From positions 1 to 64,000 of the forward strand of contig NZ_JAMXQV010000001.1 in NCBI RefSeq assembly GCF_024703995.1: DNA of 64,000 bases, in the 5' to 3' direction. Source of the DNA: Amycolatopsis iheyensis (GTDB lineage Bacteria > Actinomycetota > Actinomycetes > Mycobacteriales > Pseudonocardiaceae). Shown here one piece after another: positions 1 to 10,465 of the stretch; the stretch's first letter is position 1; each line of letters opens with the position of its first letter. Under the pieces are notes generated by a model. That model had not been told where the DNA came from, did not search any database, and worked only from the letters and a program-made list of their open reading frames with translations. A program made the translations under genes and the position numbers.

Positions 1-154
1 CAAGATCAAGATAGGTCTGGCGCTCGTCGCCCAGCTTCCTCGGACCTTGAGGCGACCGGTCCCCGCGGATCTCGAACACTGCAACCCCTCAACAGCTCAG
101 GTGTTGCAACCACCACTAGAACCCAAGGAGTGAGGAGGCCTTCGCGGAGAAACG

Positions 155-466
155 TCAGGCGACCGAGATGGCCAGCTGGTGCAGGCCCGGACCCTCCGCC
201 TTGACGGACGCTTCGCCGTTGCCGGTGCGGTGCAGCGCGCGCACCGTCCAGTCACCCGGCGCCGCGTAGAAGCGGAAGTCACCGTCGGCCGAGGAGACGA
301 CCTCGCCGGTGAAGTCGCCGCCGCCGTCCAGGAGCCGGACGAACGCGCCGCCGACCGGCCCGTCCGCGCCGGTCACCTTGCCGGCCAGGACGACCTGGCC
401 CTTCGTGTCGTAGTCCGCCGGCGTGGCCTCCTGGACCGGTGCGCCGCAGCTGTCGTCAACCGCCAT
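155..466 (-). CDS. sseC: DUF1416 protein, SseC-like
   Basis: A 103-residue protein matching in length and context the DUF1416/SseC family, which in M. tuberculosis sits directly after the CysA2 sulfurtransferase. The start chosen is the ATG at 466, whose first base is the last base of the upstream stop (TGATG), so the two genes are translationally coupled; a longer reading from 577 would run deep into the sulfurtransferase. The N-terminal part carries a Cys (DDSCGAP); the middle resembles a carboxypeptidase-regulatory or transthyretin-like beta sandwich (GKVTGADGPVGGAFVRLLD). The molecular function is unknown; a sulfur-transfer role is inferred from the operon. Family call is firm, function is not. 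Confidence 0.85.
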   Translation of the reverse strand: MAVDDSCGAPVQEATPADYDTKGQVVLAGKVTGADGPVGGAFVRLLDGGGDFTGEVVSSADGDFRFYAAPGDWTVRALHRTGNGEASVKAEGPGLHQLAISVA

Positions 467-1302
467 CACTTGGCTCCCAACTCGACCGGCACGCCGACCA
501 GCGAGCCGTATTCCGTCCACGAACCGTCGTAGTTCTTCACGTCCTCGTGGCCGAGCAGCTCGTGCAGCGCGAACCACGCGATCGAGGAACGCTCACCGAT
601 GCGGCAGTAGGCGATGGTGCCCTTGCCCGCGTCGATGCCCTGCTCCTTGTAGAGCTCGTCGATCTCCGCCTCGGTCTTGAAGGTGCCGTCCTCGTTGGCG
701 ACCTTCGCCCACGGCACGTTCAGCGCGCCGGGGATGTGGCCGGGGACCTGGGACTGCTCCTGCGGCAGGTGCGCCGGGGCGAGCAGCTTGCCGGAGAACT
801 CGTCCGGCGACCGCACGTCGACGAAGTTCTTCGCGCCGATGGACTGGACGACCTCGTCGCGGAACGCACGCAGCGAAAGGTCCTGGTCCTTGGCCTTGTA
901 CTGGGTGGCTTCGCGCTTGACCTCGTCGGAGTTCAGCTCACGGCCGTCGAGCTCCCACTTCTTGCGCCCGCCGTCGAGCAGCTGGACGTTCTCGTGGCCG
1001 TACAGCTTGAAGTACCAGTACGCGTAGGCGGCGAACCAGTTGTTGTTGCCGCCGTAGAGGATGACGCGGTCGTCGTTCGAGATGCCCTTCTCCGACAGGA
1101 GCTTCTCGAAGCCCTCCTTGGAGACGAAGTCGCGGCGCACCCCGTCCTGCAGGTCGTTCCGCCAGTCGAACTTCACCGCGCCCCGGATGTGGCCTCCGTC
1201 GTAGGCGGTGGTGTCCTCGTCGACCTCGGCGAACACGACGCCGGGGGTGTCCAGGTTCTCCTCGGCCCACTGGGTGGTGACCAGGACGTCTTCACGGCTC
1301 AT
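466..1302 (-). CDS. cysA2: Thiosulfate sulfurtransferase (tandem rhodanese)
   Basis: 278 residues, the usual length for a two-domain rhodanese. The N-terminal inactive domain spans roughly 5-120 (GGHIRGAVKFDW is typical) and the C-terminal active domain roughly 155-275. The catalytic cysteine is Cys233 in the loop CRIGERSS, the thiosulfate-type active-site loop that carries the persulfide. It would transfer sulfane sulfur to cyanide or a thiol acceptor in the cytoplasm. It is orthologous by context to M. tuberculosis CysA2 (not the sulfate ABC protein also called CysA). It is followed by sseC with a 1-nt overlap and preceded by a DUF4395 membrane protein, and the set lies downstream of a cysteine leader peptide. 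Confidence 0.93.
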   Translation of the reverse strand: MSREDVLVTTQWAEENLDTPGVVFAEVDEDTTAYDGGHIRGAVKFDWRNDLQDGVRRDFVSKEGFEKLLSEKGISNDDRVILYGGNNNWFAAYAYWYFKLYGHENVQLLDGGRKKWELDGRELNSDEVKREATQYKAKDQDLSLRAFRDEVVQSIGAKNFVDVRSPDEFSGKLLAPAHLPQEQSQVPGHIPGALNVPWAKVANEDGTFKTEAEIDELYKEQGIDAGKGTIAYCRIGERSSIAWFALHELLGHEDVKNYDGSWTEYGSLVGVPVELGAK

Positions 1303-1332
1303 GAGAACAGAACTCTCTTTCTGGGTTGGACT

Positions 1333-1767
1333 TCAGGACGACGCGCGGGCGGGGCTGAAGCGCTTGATGAGCAAGAACATTTCGCAGCCGAGGCAGAAGT
1401 CGAAGGCCGCGTTGAGGAAGGCCGCGAAGAGCGCGAACGCCGTCGCGACGACGCCGAGCGGGACGATGTCGAGCGCGAAGCCGACCGTCCCGACGAGCGC
1501 GAACACGAATCCGACGGCCTGCGCGAACCGCAGCGGTGCCGCGTCCTCACGCTCGTCGGTCGGGCCGAGGCGCGGGGCCACGAGCGCGCGGTAGACGATC
1601 GAGTACGGCGCGGGCTTGAGGCCGACGAACGCGCCGATCGCGAACACGACGGTCTGGATCGCCAGCAACGGCCACCACTGGGTGACCAGGACGACCGCGA
1701 GCACGATCGTGGTCAGGATGGCGGCGAACCGCGGGCCACGCGGGTCGACGGCCGGTCCGGCGGACAT
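1333..1767 (-). CDS. DUF4395 membrane protein
   Basis: 144 residues with about four hydrophobic segments and the family's C-terminal cysteine motif FDFCLGCEMFLL, which suggests thiol redox or metal chemistry at the membrane. The ATG at 1767 is preferred because GGAGG lies just upstream; the GTG about 14 codons earlier has no such site. DUF4395 proteins are typically found beside thioredoxins and rhodaneses, as here. It is the first structural gene after the cysteine leader peptide, so it probably starts the DUF4395-sulfurtransferase-sseC transcript. Substrate unknown. Confidence 0.8.
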   Translation of the reverse strand: MSAGPAVDPRGPRFAAILTTIVLAVVLVTQWWPLLAIQTVVFAIGAFVGLKPAPYSIVYRALVAPRLGPTDEREDAAPLRFAQAVGFVFALVGTVGFALDIVPLGVVATAFALFAAFLNAAFDFCLGCEMFLLIKRFSPARASS

Positions 1768-1849
1768 GGTTCCTCCAGCTGGAGCAGAGGGGGTGCGTGC
1801 GAACGGCACGCTTCAGCGGCTTCGGGGCTGGCTGGTTTCCGGGCGTGGT

Positions 1850-1945
1850 TCAGCGCCGGTCGGCGTGGGCGCGACACAGGCTGCTGCGGACGCGGCAGAG
1901 GTCGACTGCGCGTCGCTGCGTCAAGAAGGTGGTCAGCCCGGTCAC
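1850..1945 (-). CDS. Cysteine-responsive leader peptide
   Basis: A 31-codon ORF beginning with GTG at 1945 that encodes the motif RRAVDLCRVRSSLCR, the hallmark of short actinobacterial leader peptides found before sulfur-assimilation genes. It holds two Cys codons near its end. A -10 element (TACCCT) ends seven nt before the GTG, so the mRNA is probably leaderless. The first structural gene downstream starts 82 nt after the leader stop, and a 6-bp hairpin (1795-1811) lies between them. Inference: ribosome stalling at Cys codons under cysteine shortage controls the DUF4395-sulfurtransferase-sseC operon. Confidence 0.8.
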   Translation of the reverse strand: MTGLTTFLTQRRAVDLCRVRSSLCRAHADRR

Positions 1946-1952
1946 GGGTGCG

Positions 1953-1982
1953 AGGGTACCCAGAGCTCCCTCAGAGTGGGAA
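1953..1982 (-). promoter_or_regulatory. Promoter of the Cys-leader operon
   Basis: On the minus strand TTCCCA (1977-1982) and TACCCT (1953-1958) are separated by 18 nt, and the GTG of the leader ORF lies at the expected start site seven nt after the -10. This matches a housekeeping promoter giving a leaderless transcript. The -35 is poor, as is common in actinobacteria. Confidence 0.5.
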
Positions 1983-2030
1983 CCACGTTCATACCTTGGG
2001 ACGATTCCCGGTAAGTGGAACATCGGCTGG

Positions 2031-2459
2031 TCAGCGCGTCCGAGTCGTGAGATGCGGGCGCAGCGCGTCCAGCAGTTCGGGGCCCTTCGGGACGCCGCTG
2101 ACGCGCAGCAGCTCCCGGCCGTCGGTGGTCAGCGCGATCGTGGTCGGCGTCCGCAGCACGGACAGCGACTGCGCGACCTCGGGCTGGTTCGTCACGTCGA
2201 GCTCGACGTGGTGCAGGCCGTCGGTGCGCTCGGCCAGCGGCTCGAGCACGGCCTTCGCGTGCCGGCACGGCGCGCAGAAGGTGGTGGAGATCTGGACCAG
2301 CGTCACGGCGGACGCCGGGTCGAGCACGGCGGTGACGGGACCGGGCAGCTCACGGGCGGCGGGCCTGGCCTCGCGCACCCGGCCGTTGCGCGCCCGCAGC
2401 AGCAGGCCGACGGCCGAAGCCGCCACCAGCACCGCAACGAGCACCCACAGCCCCGTCAC
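2031..2459 (-). CDS. thiX: Membrane-anchored thioredoxin-like protein
   Basis: 142 residues: an N-terminal membrane anchor (about 3-21), a basic linker, then a thioredoxin fold with the redox motif Cys62-Ala-Pro-Cys65 and the cis-proline loop RTPTT. CAPC instead of CGPC suggests a non-classical thioredoxin. The position matches ThiX (Rv0816c) between the sulfurtransferase and the LmeA-like gene of M. tuberculosis. It ends 86 nt upstream of the cysteine leader, so it may be transcribed separately from the sulfurtransferase unit. Probable role: thiol or persulfide redox partner of the neighbouring sulfurtransferase. Confidence 0.85.
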   Translation of the reverse strand: MTGLWVLVAVLVAASAVGLLLRARNGRVREARPAARELPGPVTAVLDPASAVTLVQISTTFCAPCRHAKAVLEPLAERTDGLHHVELDVTNQPEVAQSLSVLRTPTTIALTTDGRELLRVSGVPKGPELLDALRPHLTTRTR

Positions 2460-2469
2460 CGGCCGCTCC

Positions 2470-4264
<1,795 letters not shown>

Positions 4265-4331
4265 CGTCCCCATAGTTCCCAGGACGCGGCGACAGCCGTC
4301 GCGTTGCCTCGCGCGCGGGTACGGTCACGGG

Positions 4332-5231
4332 GTGACCGGAGAGTGGCGGCAGGAACTGGACGACAAGCAGCTCGAGGACGTCCGCGGGCTGCTGCTGGCC
4401 GTGCGCGAGGCCGACGGCCGGCCCGAGGTCGAGCCCGCGGGGCCGCTGCCCGGCGAGTTCGACGGCGGTGAGCACCTCGTCGCGTGCGTCGAGGGCGAGG
4501 TCGTCGGCTACGCCCACCTCGACACCACCGGCGACTCCTTCGGGCACCAGGTCGCCGAGCTGTTCGTGCACCCGGGCCACCGCAACCGCGGGTACGGCGC
4601 GAAGCTGCTCCACGCGCTCGACGAGCGCGCCGCCGTCGGGTTCCGCGTCTGGGCCCACGGCGACCACCCGGCGGCGCTGAAGCTGGCCGTGCAGGCCGGC
4701 CTGGAGCGCAAGCGCGAGCTGCTCATCCTGCACACGAACGTCGAGGGTGCGGACTGGCCGGAGCCGCGGCTGCGTGACGGTGTCTCGCTGCGGACGTTCG
4801 TGCCGGGCCAGGACGAGGACGCCGTCGTCCGGGTCAACGCGCGGGCCTTCGACTGGCACCCCGAGCAGGGCGCGCTGACCGCCGACGACCTCCGCGCCGA
4901 CGAGGCGCGTCCGTGGTTCGACGCCGACGGCTTCTTCCTCGCCGAAGAAGATGGTCAGGTGATCGGCTTCCACTGGACGAAGGTGCACGAGCCGACGCCG
5001 GGCCGGTTCGGCGGCGAACGCGTCGGCGAGGTCTACGTCGTCGGCGTCGACCCCGCGGCGCAGGGCGGCGGGCTCGGCCGGGCGCTGACGCTCGCCGGGC
5101 TGCGGCACCTCGCGGGCCGGGGGCTGCGGCAAGTCATCTTGTACGTCGAGGGCGACAACGCGCCGGCGCTCGCCGTCTACACGAAGCTCGGGTTCACCCG
5201 TCACGAGACCGACGTCCAGTACGGTCGGTGA
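4332..5231 (+). CDS. mshD: Mycothiol synthase (tandem GNAT)
   Basis: 299 residues with two GNAT domains: the first around 1-135 (LFVHPGHRNRGYGAKLL) and the second around 150-299, with the acetyl-CoA loop VVGVDPAAQGGGLGRAL. MshD acetylates the cysteinyl nitrogen of Cys-GlcN-Ins in the last step of mycothiol synthesis. The presence of this gene places the organism among mycothiol-producing actinobacteria. The GTG at 4332 is the chosen start. It lies 67 nt after glnR, the order seen in M. tuberculosis (Rv0818-Rv0819). Confidence 0.93.
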   Translation: MTGEWRQELDDKQLEDVRGLLLAVREADGRPEVEPAGPLPGEFDGGEHLVACVEGEVVGYAHLDTTGDSFGHQVAELFVHPGHRNRGYGAKLLHALDERAAVGFRVWAHGDHPAALKLAVQAGLERKRELLILHTNVEGADWPEPRLRDGVSLRTFVPGQDEDAVVRVNARAFDWHPEQGALTADDLRADEARPWFDADGFFLAEEDGQVIGFHWTKVHEPTPGRFGGERVGEVYVVGVDPAAQGGGLGRALTLAGLRHLAGRGLRQVILYVEGDNAPALAVYTKLGFTRHETDVQYGR

Positions 5232-5258
5232 CCACCGTCGACGCCGTGCAAGCGGCTT

Positions 5259-5302
5259 GTCACGGAGGGCAAACACGCAGGTCACGGCCAGGACACGGCA
5301 CC
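5259..5302 (+). promoter_or_regulatory. 11-bp phased GTCACGG repeats upstream of pstS
   Basis: Units starting at 5259 (GTCACGGAGGG), 5281 (GTCACGGCCAG) and 5292 (GACACGGCACC) fall in an 11-nt register, with a degenerate unit at 5270. This is the geometry of PhoP direct-repeat sites and the block lies about 40 nt before the clear PHO box. It could be a low-affinity extension of the PhoP operator or a site for another OmpR-type regulator. Confidence 0.4.
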
Positions 5303-5339
5303 CTTTCGGGGTAGTAGCACTCCTCACATCAGGGGGCTT

Positions 5340-5361
5340 GTTCACTTTGCGTTCATTTATT
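5340..5361 (+). promoter_or_regulatory. PHO box (PhoP operator) of pstS
   Basis: Two adjacent 11-bp direct-repeat units, GTTCACTTTGC and GTTCATTTATT, match the actinobacterial PhoP consensus GTTCACC-N4. The site sits about 95 nt before the pstS start. It predicts induction of pstSCAB by PhoP/PhoR under phosphate limitation. Confidence 0.8.
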
Positions 5362-5456
5362 CAGGGCCGACCGTCCACCACCACTGCCTAATGTCCGGTT
5401 CCGTTGCGGCACCACGCCGCGGCGACCCGGTCAAGCTCCTGATGGAGGAAACAGCA

Positions 5457-6587
5457 GTGAAGATCATGCGGCCCCTGAGCGCGGTGGGCATCGTCGCGAG
5501 CGCCGCCCTCGTGCTCGCCGCCTGTGGGTCCGACCCCGCGGCGTCCAACAGCAGCAGCTCGAACTCCGCTGCCGCACCGGCCGCGACCGGCACGGCCGAC
5601 GTCGCCTGCGGCGGCAAGAGCCCGCTGTCCGCGGAAGGATCGTCGGCGCAGAAGAACGCGATCGACATCTTCACGCAGCAGTTCGGCAAGAAGTGCTCCG
5701 GCCAGCAGGTCAACTACAACCCGAGTGGTTCCGGCGCGGGCGTGAAGCAGTTCAACGCCAACCAGATCGACTTCGGTGGCTCGGACTCGCCGGTCACCGG
5801 CGCGGACCTCGAGGCGGCCAACAAGCGCTGCGCGAGCGACGCCTGGAACATCCCGATGGTCGTCGGCCCGGTGGCCGTCGCCTACAAGCTGTCCGGTGTG
5901 GACAAGCTGACGCTGACCCCGTCGGTCGTCGCCAAGATCTTCAGCGGCGGCATCACCAAGTGGAACGACCCGGCCATCAAGGCGGTCAAGGGCAACGAGA
6001 GCCTGAACCTGCCGGACAAGGCCATCCAGGTCGTCTCCCGCGCCGACGAGTCGGGCACCACCGACAACTTCCAGAAGTACCTGGGCGCGGCGGCGAAGGC
6101 CGACTGGACCAAGGGCGCCGGCAAGAAGTTCAACGGTGGCGTCGGCAACGGTGCGCAGGGCTCCAACGGTGTCGCGACCGCGGTGAAGGCCTCCGACGGC
6201 GGCATCACCTACGTCGAGGGCGCGTTCGCCAAGGACGGCCTCAACGCGGCGCTCATCGACAGCGGCTCCGGCGGTGTCGAGCTCAGCGCGGCGAACGTGG
6301 CGAAGTCCCTGGACGCGGCCAAGTTCCTCAAGGACGGCTCGAAGGACCTCGCGCTCGACCTGAACGCGATCTACGCCAGCAACACCCCGGGCGCCTACCC
6401 GCTGCTGCTGACGACCTACGAGATCGTCTGCTCGAAGTACGCGAACGCGGACGTCGCGAAGGCCGTCAAGGCGTTCCTGACGGTGGCGGCCACCGACGGT
6501 CAGCAGCCGCTGTCCTCGAAGGGCTACGTGCCGATCCCGCAGTCGCTGCAGACGAAGGTCCTGGACTCCGTCAAGGCGATCTCCTGA
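5457..6587 (+). CDS. pstS: Phosphate-binding lipoprotein PstS
   Basis: 376 residues from the GTG at 5457, which has GGAGGAA six nt upstream. The signal peptide ends in a lipobox (VLAAC, Cys23), so the mature protein is a lipid-anchored extracellular receptor. Family motifs are visible: AEGSSAQ and GSGAG for phosphate binding and SRADESGTTDNF. It captures inorganic phosphate and delivers it to PstC/PstA. A Ser/Asn/Ala-rich linker follows the lipidated Cys. It is the first gene of pstSCAB and lies just downstream of a PHO box. Confidence 0.95.
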   Translation: MKIMRPLSAVGIVASAALVLAACGSDPAASNSSSSNSAAAPAATGTADVACGGKSPLSAEGSSAQKNAIDIFTQQFGKKCSGQQVNYNPSGSGAGVKQFNANQIDFGGSDSPVTGADLEAANKRCASDAWNIPMVVGPVAVAYKLSGVDKLTLTPSVVAKIFSGGITKWNDPAIKAVKGNESLNLPDKAIQVVSRADESGTTDNFQKYLGAAAKADWTKGAGKKFNGGVGNGAQGSNGVATAVKASDGGITYVEGAFAKDGLNAALIDSGSGGVELSAANVAKSLDAAKFLKDGSKDLALDLNAIYASNTPGAYPLLLTTYEIVCSKYANADVAKAVKAFLTVAATDGQQPLSSKGYVPIPQSLQTKVLDSVKAIS

Positions 6588-6638
6588 ACGCCCGTTGCGA
6601 CTGACACACGAGTGATAGAGGCTGGTCAGAAGTAGCTG

Positions 6639-7706
6639 ATGAGCGAGTCATCCTCGACGCGAACGCCCACCGGCGACCCCGGTGGGCGTTCGTCGTCCGC
6701 CACGACGCCCCCGGAGGACCCGATTTCGGAGCAAGCAGCCCCGCCGGCGGCTCCCCAGCCGCCCGCGAGCGAGAAACCGAAGAAGGTGCGGCCCGGTGAC
6801 CGCATCTTCCAGAACCTGACCACCGGGGCCGGGATCTTCGTCGTCGCCCTGATCGGCCTGATCGGGCTCTTCCTGCTCATCCAGGCCATCCCGGCGCTGC
6901 GGGCCAACAAGGTCAACTTCCTGACCAACCACGGCTGGTCGACCAACGACCCGGCGAACATGGCCTTCGGCATCCTCGACCTGCTCGAGGTCACGGTGGC
7001 GACGTCGCTCGTGGCGCTGGTCATCGCGATGCCGGTCTCGCTGGGGATCGCGCTGTTCCTCACCCAGTACGCGCCGGCCCGGCTCGCCCGGCCGTTCGCC
7101 TATGTCATCGACCTGCTCGCCGCGGTGCCGTCGATCATCTTCGGCCTCTGGGGCATCCTGGTCTTCGCGCCGGCGATCGAGCCGTTCTCGCAGTGGGTCA
7201 ACGACACGTTCTCGTGGTTCCCGCTGCTGGCGCCCGGCAACGTCGCGCCGAGCGTCCGCGGCACGATCTTCACCGCCGGCATCGTGCTGGCCGTGATGAT
7301 CCTGCCGATCATCACCTCGCTCTCGCGCGAGGTGTTCGAGCGCACGCCGACTCCGCACATCGAGGGCGCGCTGGCGCTCGGCGCCACGCGCTGGGAAGTC
7401 ATCCGCACCACGGTGCTGCCGTTCGGCAAGGCGGGCTACGTCGGCGCGTCGATGCTCGGCCTCGGCCGCGCGCTCGGCGAGACGATCGCGCTCGCCGTCA
7501 TCCTGCTGATCCCGCAGGGGCGCAACTTCGACTGGAGCCTCTTCGACGGCGGGTCGACGTTCGCTTCGAAGATCGCCGCGAACTACAGCGAGTTCAACAA
7601 CGAAACCTCGGCGGGCGCGTATATCGCGGCCGGCCTGGTGCTGTTCGTGCTCACGTTCGTCGTCAACTTCGCCGCGCGGTCCATCATCGGCCAGAAGGGG
7701 GACTGA
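6639..7706 (+). CDS. pstC: Phosphate ABC permease PstC
   Basis: 355 residues. A disordered Pro/Ser-rich head of about 50 residues precedes six predicted membrane spans, and the permease EAA loop is present (EGALALGATRWEVIR, GRALGETIA). With PstA it forms the membrane channel for phosphate. The ATG at 6639 is used, but a perfect 14-bp hairpin lies within codons 8-18, so the GTG at 6786 (reading VRPGDRIF) is an alternative start that would place the hairpin in the untranslated gap after pstS. Stop is 2 nt before pstA. Confidence 0.93.
   Translation: MSESSSTRTPTGDPGGRSSSATTPPEDPISEQAAPPAAPQPPASEKPKKVRPGDRIFQNLTTGAGIFVVALIGLIGLFLLIQAIPALRANKVNFLTNHGWSTNDPANMAFGILDLLEVTVATSLVALVIAMPVSLGIALFLTQYAPARLARPFAYVIDLLAAVPSIIFGLWGILVFAPAIEPFSQWVNDTFSWFPLLAPGNVAPSVRGTIFTAGIVLAVMILPIITSLSREVFERTPTPHIEGALALGATRWEVIRTTVLPFGKAGYVGASMLGLGRALGETIALAVILLIPQGRNFDWSLFDGGSTFASKIAANYSEFNNETSAGAYIAAGLVLFVLTFVVNFAARSIIGQKGD
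6660..6692 (+). other. 14-bp hairpin between pstS and pstC
   Basis: Perfect inverted repeat: CGAACGCCCACCGG (6660-6673) and CCGGTGGGCGTTCG (6679-6692) with a 5-nt loop. No T-run follows, so it is more likely an mRNA-stabilising or partial-termination element that lets pstS be made in excess over pstCAB than a full terminator. It lies inside the annotated start of pstC. Confidence 0.6.
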
Positions 7707-7708
7707 GC

Positions 7709-8629
7709 ATGTCCACCTCCACGCTCGAAGCTCCGGCTTCGACCCCGGCGTTCCAGCAGGTGAGCCTGGGCCGCAAGGTCAAGAACGGGCTGGCGACCAC
7801 GCTGGTCTGGCTGTCGTTCCTGGTCGCCGTCGTGCCGCTGGTCTGGGTGCTGTACACGGTGATCGCGTACGGCATCAAGCGCATCCCGTACAGCAACTGG
7901 TGGTCGCAGGACTTCGGCGACGTCCTGTCCGACGAGGTCGGCGGCGGCGTGCTGCACGCCATCATCGGCACCCTGCTGCAGGGCCTGGTGTGCGCGATCA
8001 TCGCGGTGCCGATCGGCATGCTGGTCGCGATCTACCTCGTCGAGTACGGCCGCAACGGCAAGCTCGCCAAGGCGACCACGTTCATGGTGGACATCCTTTC
8101 CGGTGTCCCGTCGATCGTGGCCGCGCTGTTCATCTACGCGCTGTGGATCACCACGTTCGGCCTGCCGCGCAGCGGTTTCGCCGTGTCGCTGGCCCTGGTG
8201 CTGCTGATGATCCCGGTGGTCGTCCGGTCTTCGGAAGAGATGCTGCGGATCGTCCCGGACGACCTGCGCGAGGCGTCGTACGCGCTGGGCGTGCCGAAGT
8301 GGAAGACGATCATGAAGATCGTGCTCCCGACGGCGTTGTCCGGCATTGTCGGCGGCGTCATGATGGCGCTGGCGCGCGTAATGGGCGAGACGGCGCCGCT
8401 GCTGGTCCTGGTCGGCTACTCGGCCTACACCAACTGGGACATCTTCAGCGGCGAGCAGGCGGCGCTGCCGCTGCTGATGAACAACGAACGCGTCAGCAAC
8501 CCGATGGACCCCGGCACGGTCGGCTTCGACCGGATTTGGGGCGCGGCACTGACCTTGGTGCTCATCATCGCGCTGATCAACCTCCTCGCCACCGTGTTCG
8601 CGCGCCTCGTCGCCCCGAAGAAGAAGTGA
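7709..8629 (+). CDS. pstA: Phosphate ABC permease PstA
   Basis: 306 residues with about six membrane spans and the permease signature ([26 protein letters not shown]). It pairs with PstC. The ATG at 7709 lies two nt after the pstC stop, and the stop is seven nt before pstB, so the unit is one transcript. Confidence 0.95.
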   Translation: MSTSTLEAPASTPAFQQVSLGRKVKNGLATTLVWLSFLVAVVPLVWVLYTVIAYGIKRIPYSNWWSQDFGDVLSDEVGGGVLHAIIGTLLQGLVCAIIAVPIGMLVAIYLVEYGRNGKLAKATTFMVDILSGVPSIVAALFIYALWITTFGLPRSGFAVSLALVLLMIPVVVRSSEEMLRIVPDDLREASYALGVPKWKTIMKIVLPTALSGIVGGVMMALARVMGETAPLLVLVGYSAYTNWDIFSGEQAALPLLMNNERVSNPMDPGTVGFDRIWGAALTLVLIIALINLLATVFARLVAPKKK

Positions 8630-8636
8630 GCTAGTC

Positions 8637-9413
8637 ATGGCCAAGCGAATCGACGTCAAGGACGTGGACATCTACTACGGCAAGTTCCACGCCGTGGACG
8701 GCGTCACCCTTTCGGTGCCGCCGCGCAACGTCACCGCGTTCATCGGCCCGTCGGGGTGTGGCAAGTCGACGGTGCTGCGGACGCTGAACCGGATGCACGA
8801 GGTCATCCCGGGCGCCCGCGTGGACGGCCAGGTGCTGCTGGACGGCGAGGACATCTACGCGTCGGCGGTCGACCCGGTGCAGGTGCGCCGCACGATCGGC
8901 ATGGTGTTCCAGCGCCCCAACCCGTTCCCGACGATGTCCATCAAGGACAACGTGGTGGCGGGCCTGAAGCTGGGCGGCACCAAGGGCAAGAAGACCCTCG
9001 ACGACATCGCCGAGCGCGCCCTGCGCGGCGCGAACCTGTGGAACGAGGTCAAGGACCGCCTCAACAAGCCGGGCGGCGGCCTGTCGGGTGGTCAGCAGCA
9101 GCGGCTCTGCATCGCCCGCGCGATCGCGGTCCAGCCGGACGTCCTGCTGATGGACGAGCCGTGCTCGGCCCTGGACCCGATTTCGACGCTGGCGATCGAG
9201 GACCTGATCGGCGAGCTGAAGAAGGACTACACGATCGTCATCGTCACGCACAACATGCAGCAGGCGGCGCGCGTGTCCGACCAGACGGCGTTCTTCAACC
9301 TGGCCGGGGTGGGCCAGCCGGGCCGGCTGGTGGAGCTCAACGACACGGAGAAGATCTTCTCCAACCCGGACGAGAAGGCCACGGAGGACTACATTTCCGG
9401 CCGCTTCGGCTGA
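8637..9413 (+). CDS. pstB: Phosphate ABC ATPase PstB
   Basis: 258 residues with all ABC ATPase motifs: Walker A GPSGCGKS (37-44), Q-loop FQRPNPFP, signature LSGGQQQR (149-156), Walker B VLLMDEP (169-175) and the switch histidine in VTHNMQQA. It energises PstC/PstA and is the counterpart of PhoT (Rv0820) in M. tuberculosis, where it also follows mshD. Last gene of the operon; a strong terminator follows. Confidence 0.96.
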   Translation: MAKRIDVKDVDIYYGKFHAVDGVTLSVPPRNVTAFIGPSGCGKSTVLRTLNRMHEVIPGARVDGQVLLDGEDIYASAVDPVQVRRTIGMVFQRPNPFPTMSIKDNVVAGLKLGGTKGKKTLDDIAERALRGANLWNEVKDRLNKPGGGLSGGQQQRLCIARAIAVQPDVLLMDEPCSALDPISTLAIEDLIGELKKDYTIVIVTHNMQQAARVSDQTAFFNLAGVGQPGRLVELNDTEKIFSNPDEKATEDYISGRFG

Positions 9414-9428
9414 GTTGTCGTTGGAGGG

Positions 9429-9478
9429 AAGGCCTTTCTCGCCCGTGCTCGGGGCAGGCGAGAAAGGCCTTTTCTTTT
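9429..9478 (+). terminator. Rho-independent terminator of pstSCAB
   Basis: A perfect 15-bp stem (9429-9443 with 9457-9471), 13-nt loop, then TTTTCTTTT-like sequence, 16 nt after the pstB stop. Confidence 0.92.
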
Positions 9479-9714
9479 GTGTGGTTGTATTGTGCCGTGG
9501 CCACGAAATTCACCGCGCGGAACGCGTGCGCACCGCAGTGTCCGATAAGGACGGTGGTGTGTTTCGTTTGCAGCGGCCACGGAACCGTTGGGGCCGCCGG
9601 AAACCGGCTTCGAGTTCGTGCTCGACAGGCCGGCCATCGACCGCTGCGCTCGCGCGCGTCTTCGCCTGCGGACGCCCGCCCCGGCAGGCTCCGCCTCTGA
9701 GCCTCGCCAACGAA
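9479..9714. other. Non-coding gap between convergent pstB and phoU
   Basis: The 347-nt gap between pstB and phoU holds one terminator at each end. The 236 nt between them show no credible reading frame, no ribosome binding site and no strong repeat. Confidence 0.6.
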
Positions 9715-9748
9715 AAGTGCCCCCGGCCGCGCGCGGCCGGGGGCACTT
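9715..9748 (-). terminator. Terminator of phoU
   Basis: A perfect 34-nt palindrome (AAGTGCCCCCGGCCGC and its complement) beginning 12 nt past the phoU stop, followed on the minus strand by TTTTCG. Being symmetrical it could act from both sides. Confidence 0.8.
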
Positions 9749-9760
9749 CTTCGGGAAGAC

Positions 9761-10426
9761 TCAGATGTCGTCGTCGGAGCCGTAGCCCGGCATCTTGCCG
9801 GTGACCACGAAGATCATCCGCTTGGCCACCGACACCGCGTGGTCGGCGTAGCGCTCGTAGAAGCGGCCCAGCAGCGTCACGTCGACCGCCGCGGCCACGC
9901 CGTGCGGCCACTCGCGGTCCATCAGGACCGTGAACAGGTGGCGGTGGATGTCGTCCACCTGGTCGTCGTCGGACTCGATCGTCTTCGCCGCTTCGACGTC
10001 CTTCGAATGGATCACGTGCTCGACCTGGCGGGCCAGCCGCACGCCGACCTCGCCCATCTCGGCGAAGTACGGCCGCACGGCCTCCGGCAGCACCGGCTCG
10101 GGGTGGCGGCGCCGCGCGGCCTTCGCCACGTGCAGCGCCAGGTCGCCCATCCGCTCCAGGCTCTCGGCGGCGTGGATCGCCGCCAGGACCGTGCGCAGAT
10201 CGGTCGCCACGGGCGCCTGCAGGGCCAGCAGCGCGTACGCCTGCTCCTCGCACTGGGCGCGCGCGTCGTCGACCTTGGCGTCGTCGCTGATCACCTGTTC
10301 GGCGAGGCTGAGGTCGGCCTCCAGCAGTGCCCGGGTGGCGCGCTCCATGGCGTCGGCGACCTGGATCGACATGGCGCCCAGGTTGTCGGCGAGCTGTTCG
10401 AGTTCGACATGGTAAGCCTCACGCAT
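9761..10426 (-). CDS. phoU: Phosphate-signalling protein PhoU
   Basis: 221 residues with two PhoU three-helix repeats; the family motif (E/D)xxxD appears in each ([28 protein letters not shown]). PhoU links the Pst transporter to the PhoR kinase and represses the Pho response when phosphate is ample. It is convergent with pstSCAB and has its own PHO box, so repression is likely feedback-controlled. Ortholog by position of PhoY2 (Rv0821c), which is tied to drug tolerance in mycobacteria. Confidence 0.95.
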   Translation of the reverse strand: MREAYHVELEQLADNLGAMSIQVADAMERATRALLEADLSLAEQVISDDAKVDDARAQCEEQAYALLALQAPVATDLRTVLAAIHAAESLERMGDLALHVAKAARRRHPEPVLPEAVRPYFAEMGEVGVRLARQVEHVIHSKDVEAAKTIESDDDQVDDIHRHLFTVLMDREWPHGVAAAVDVTLLGRFYERYADHAVSVAKRMIFVVTGKMPGYGSDDDI

Positions 10427-10465
10427 GGCCCAACCCTACGGCCAACCGTGACCAAACACCGCATC

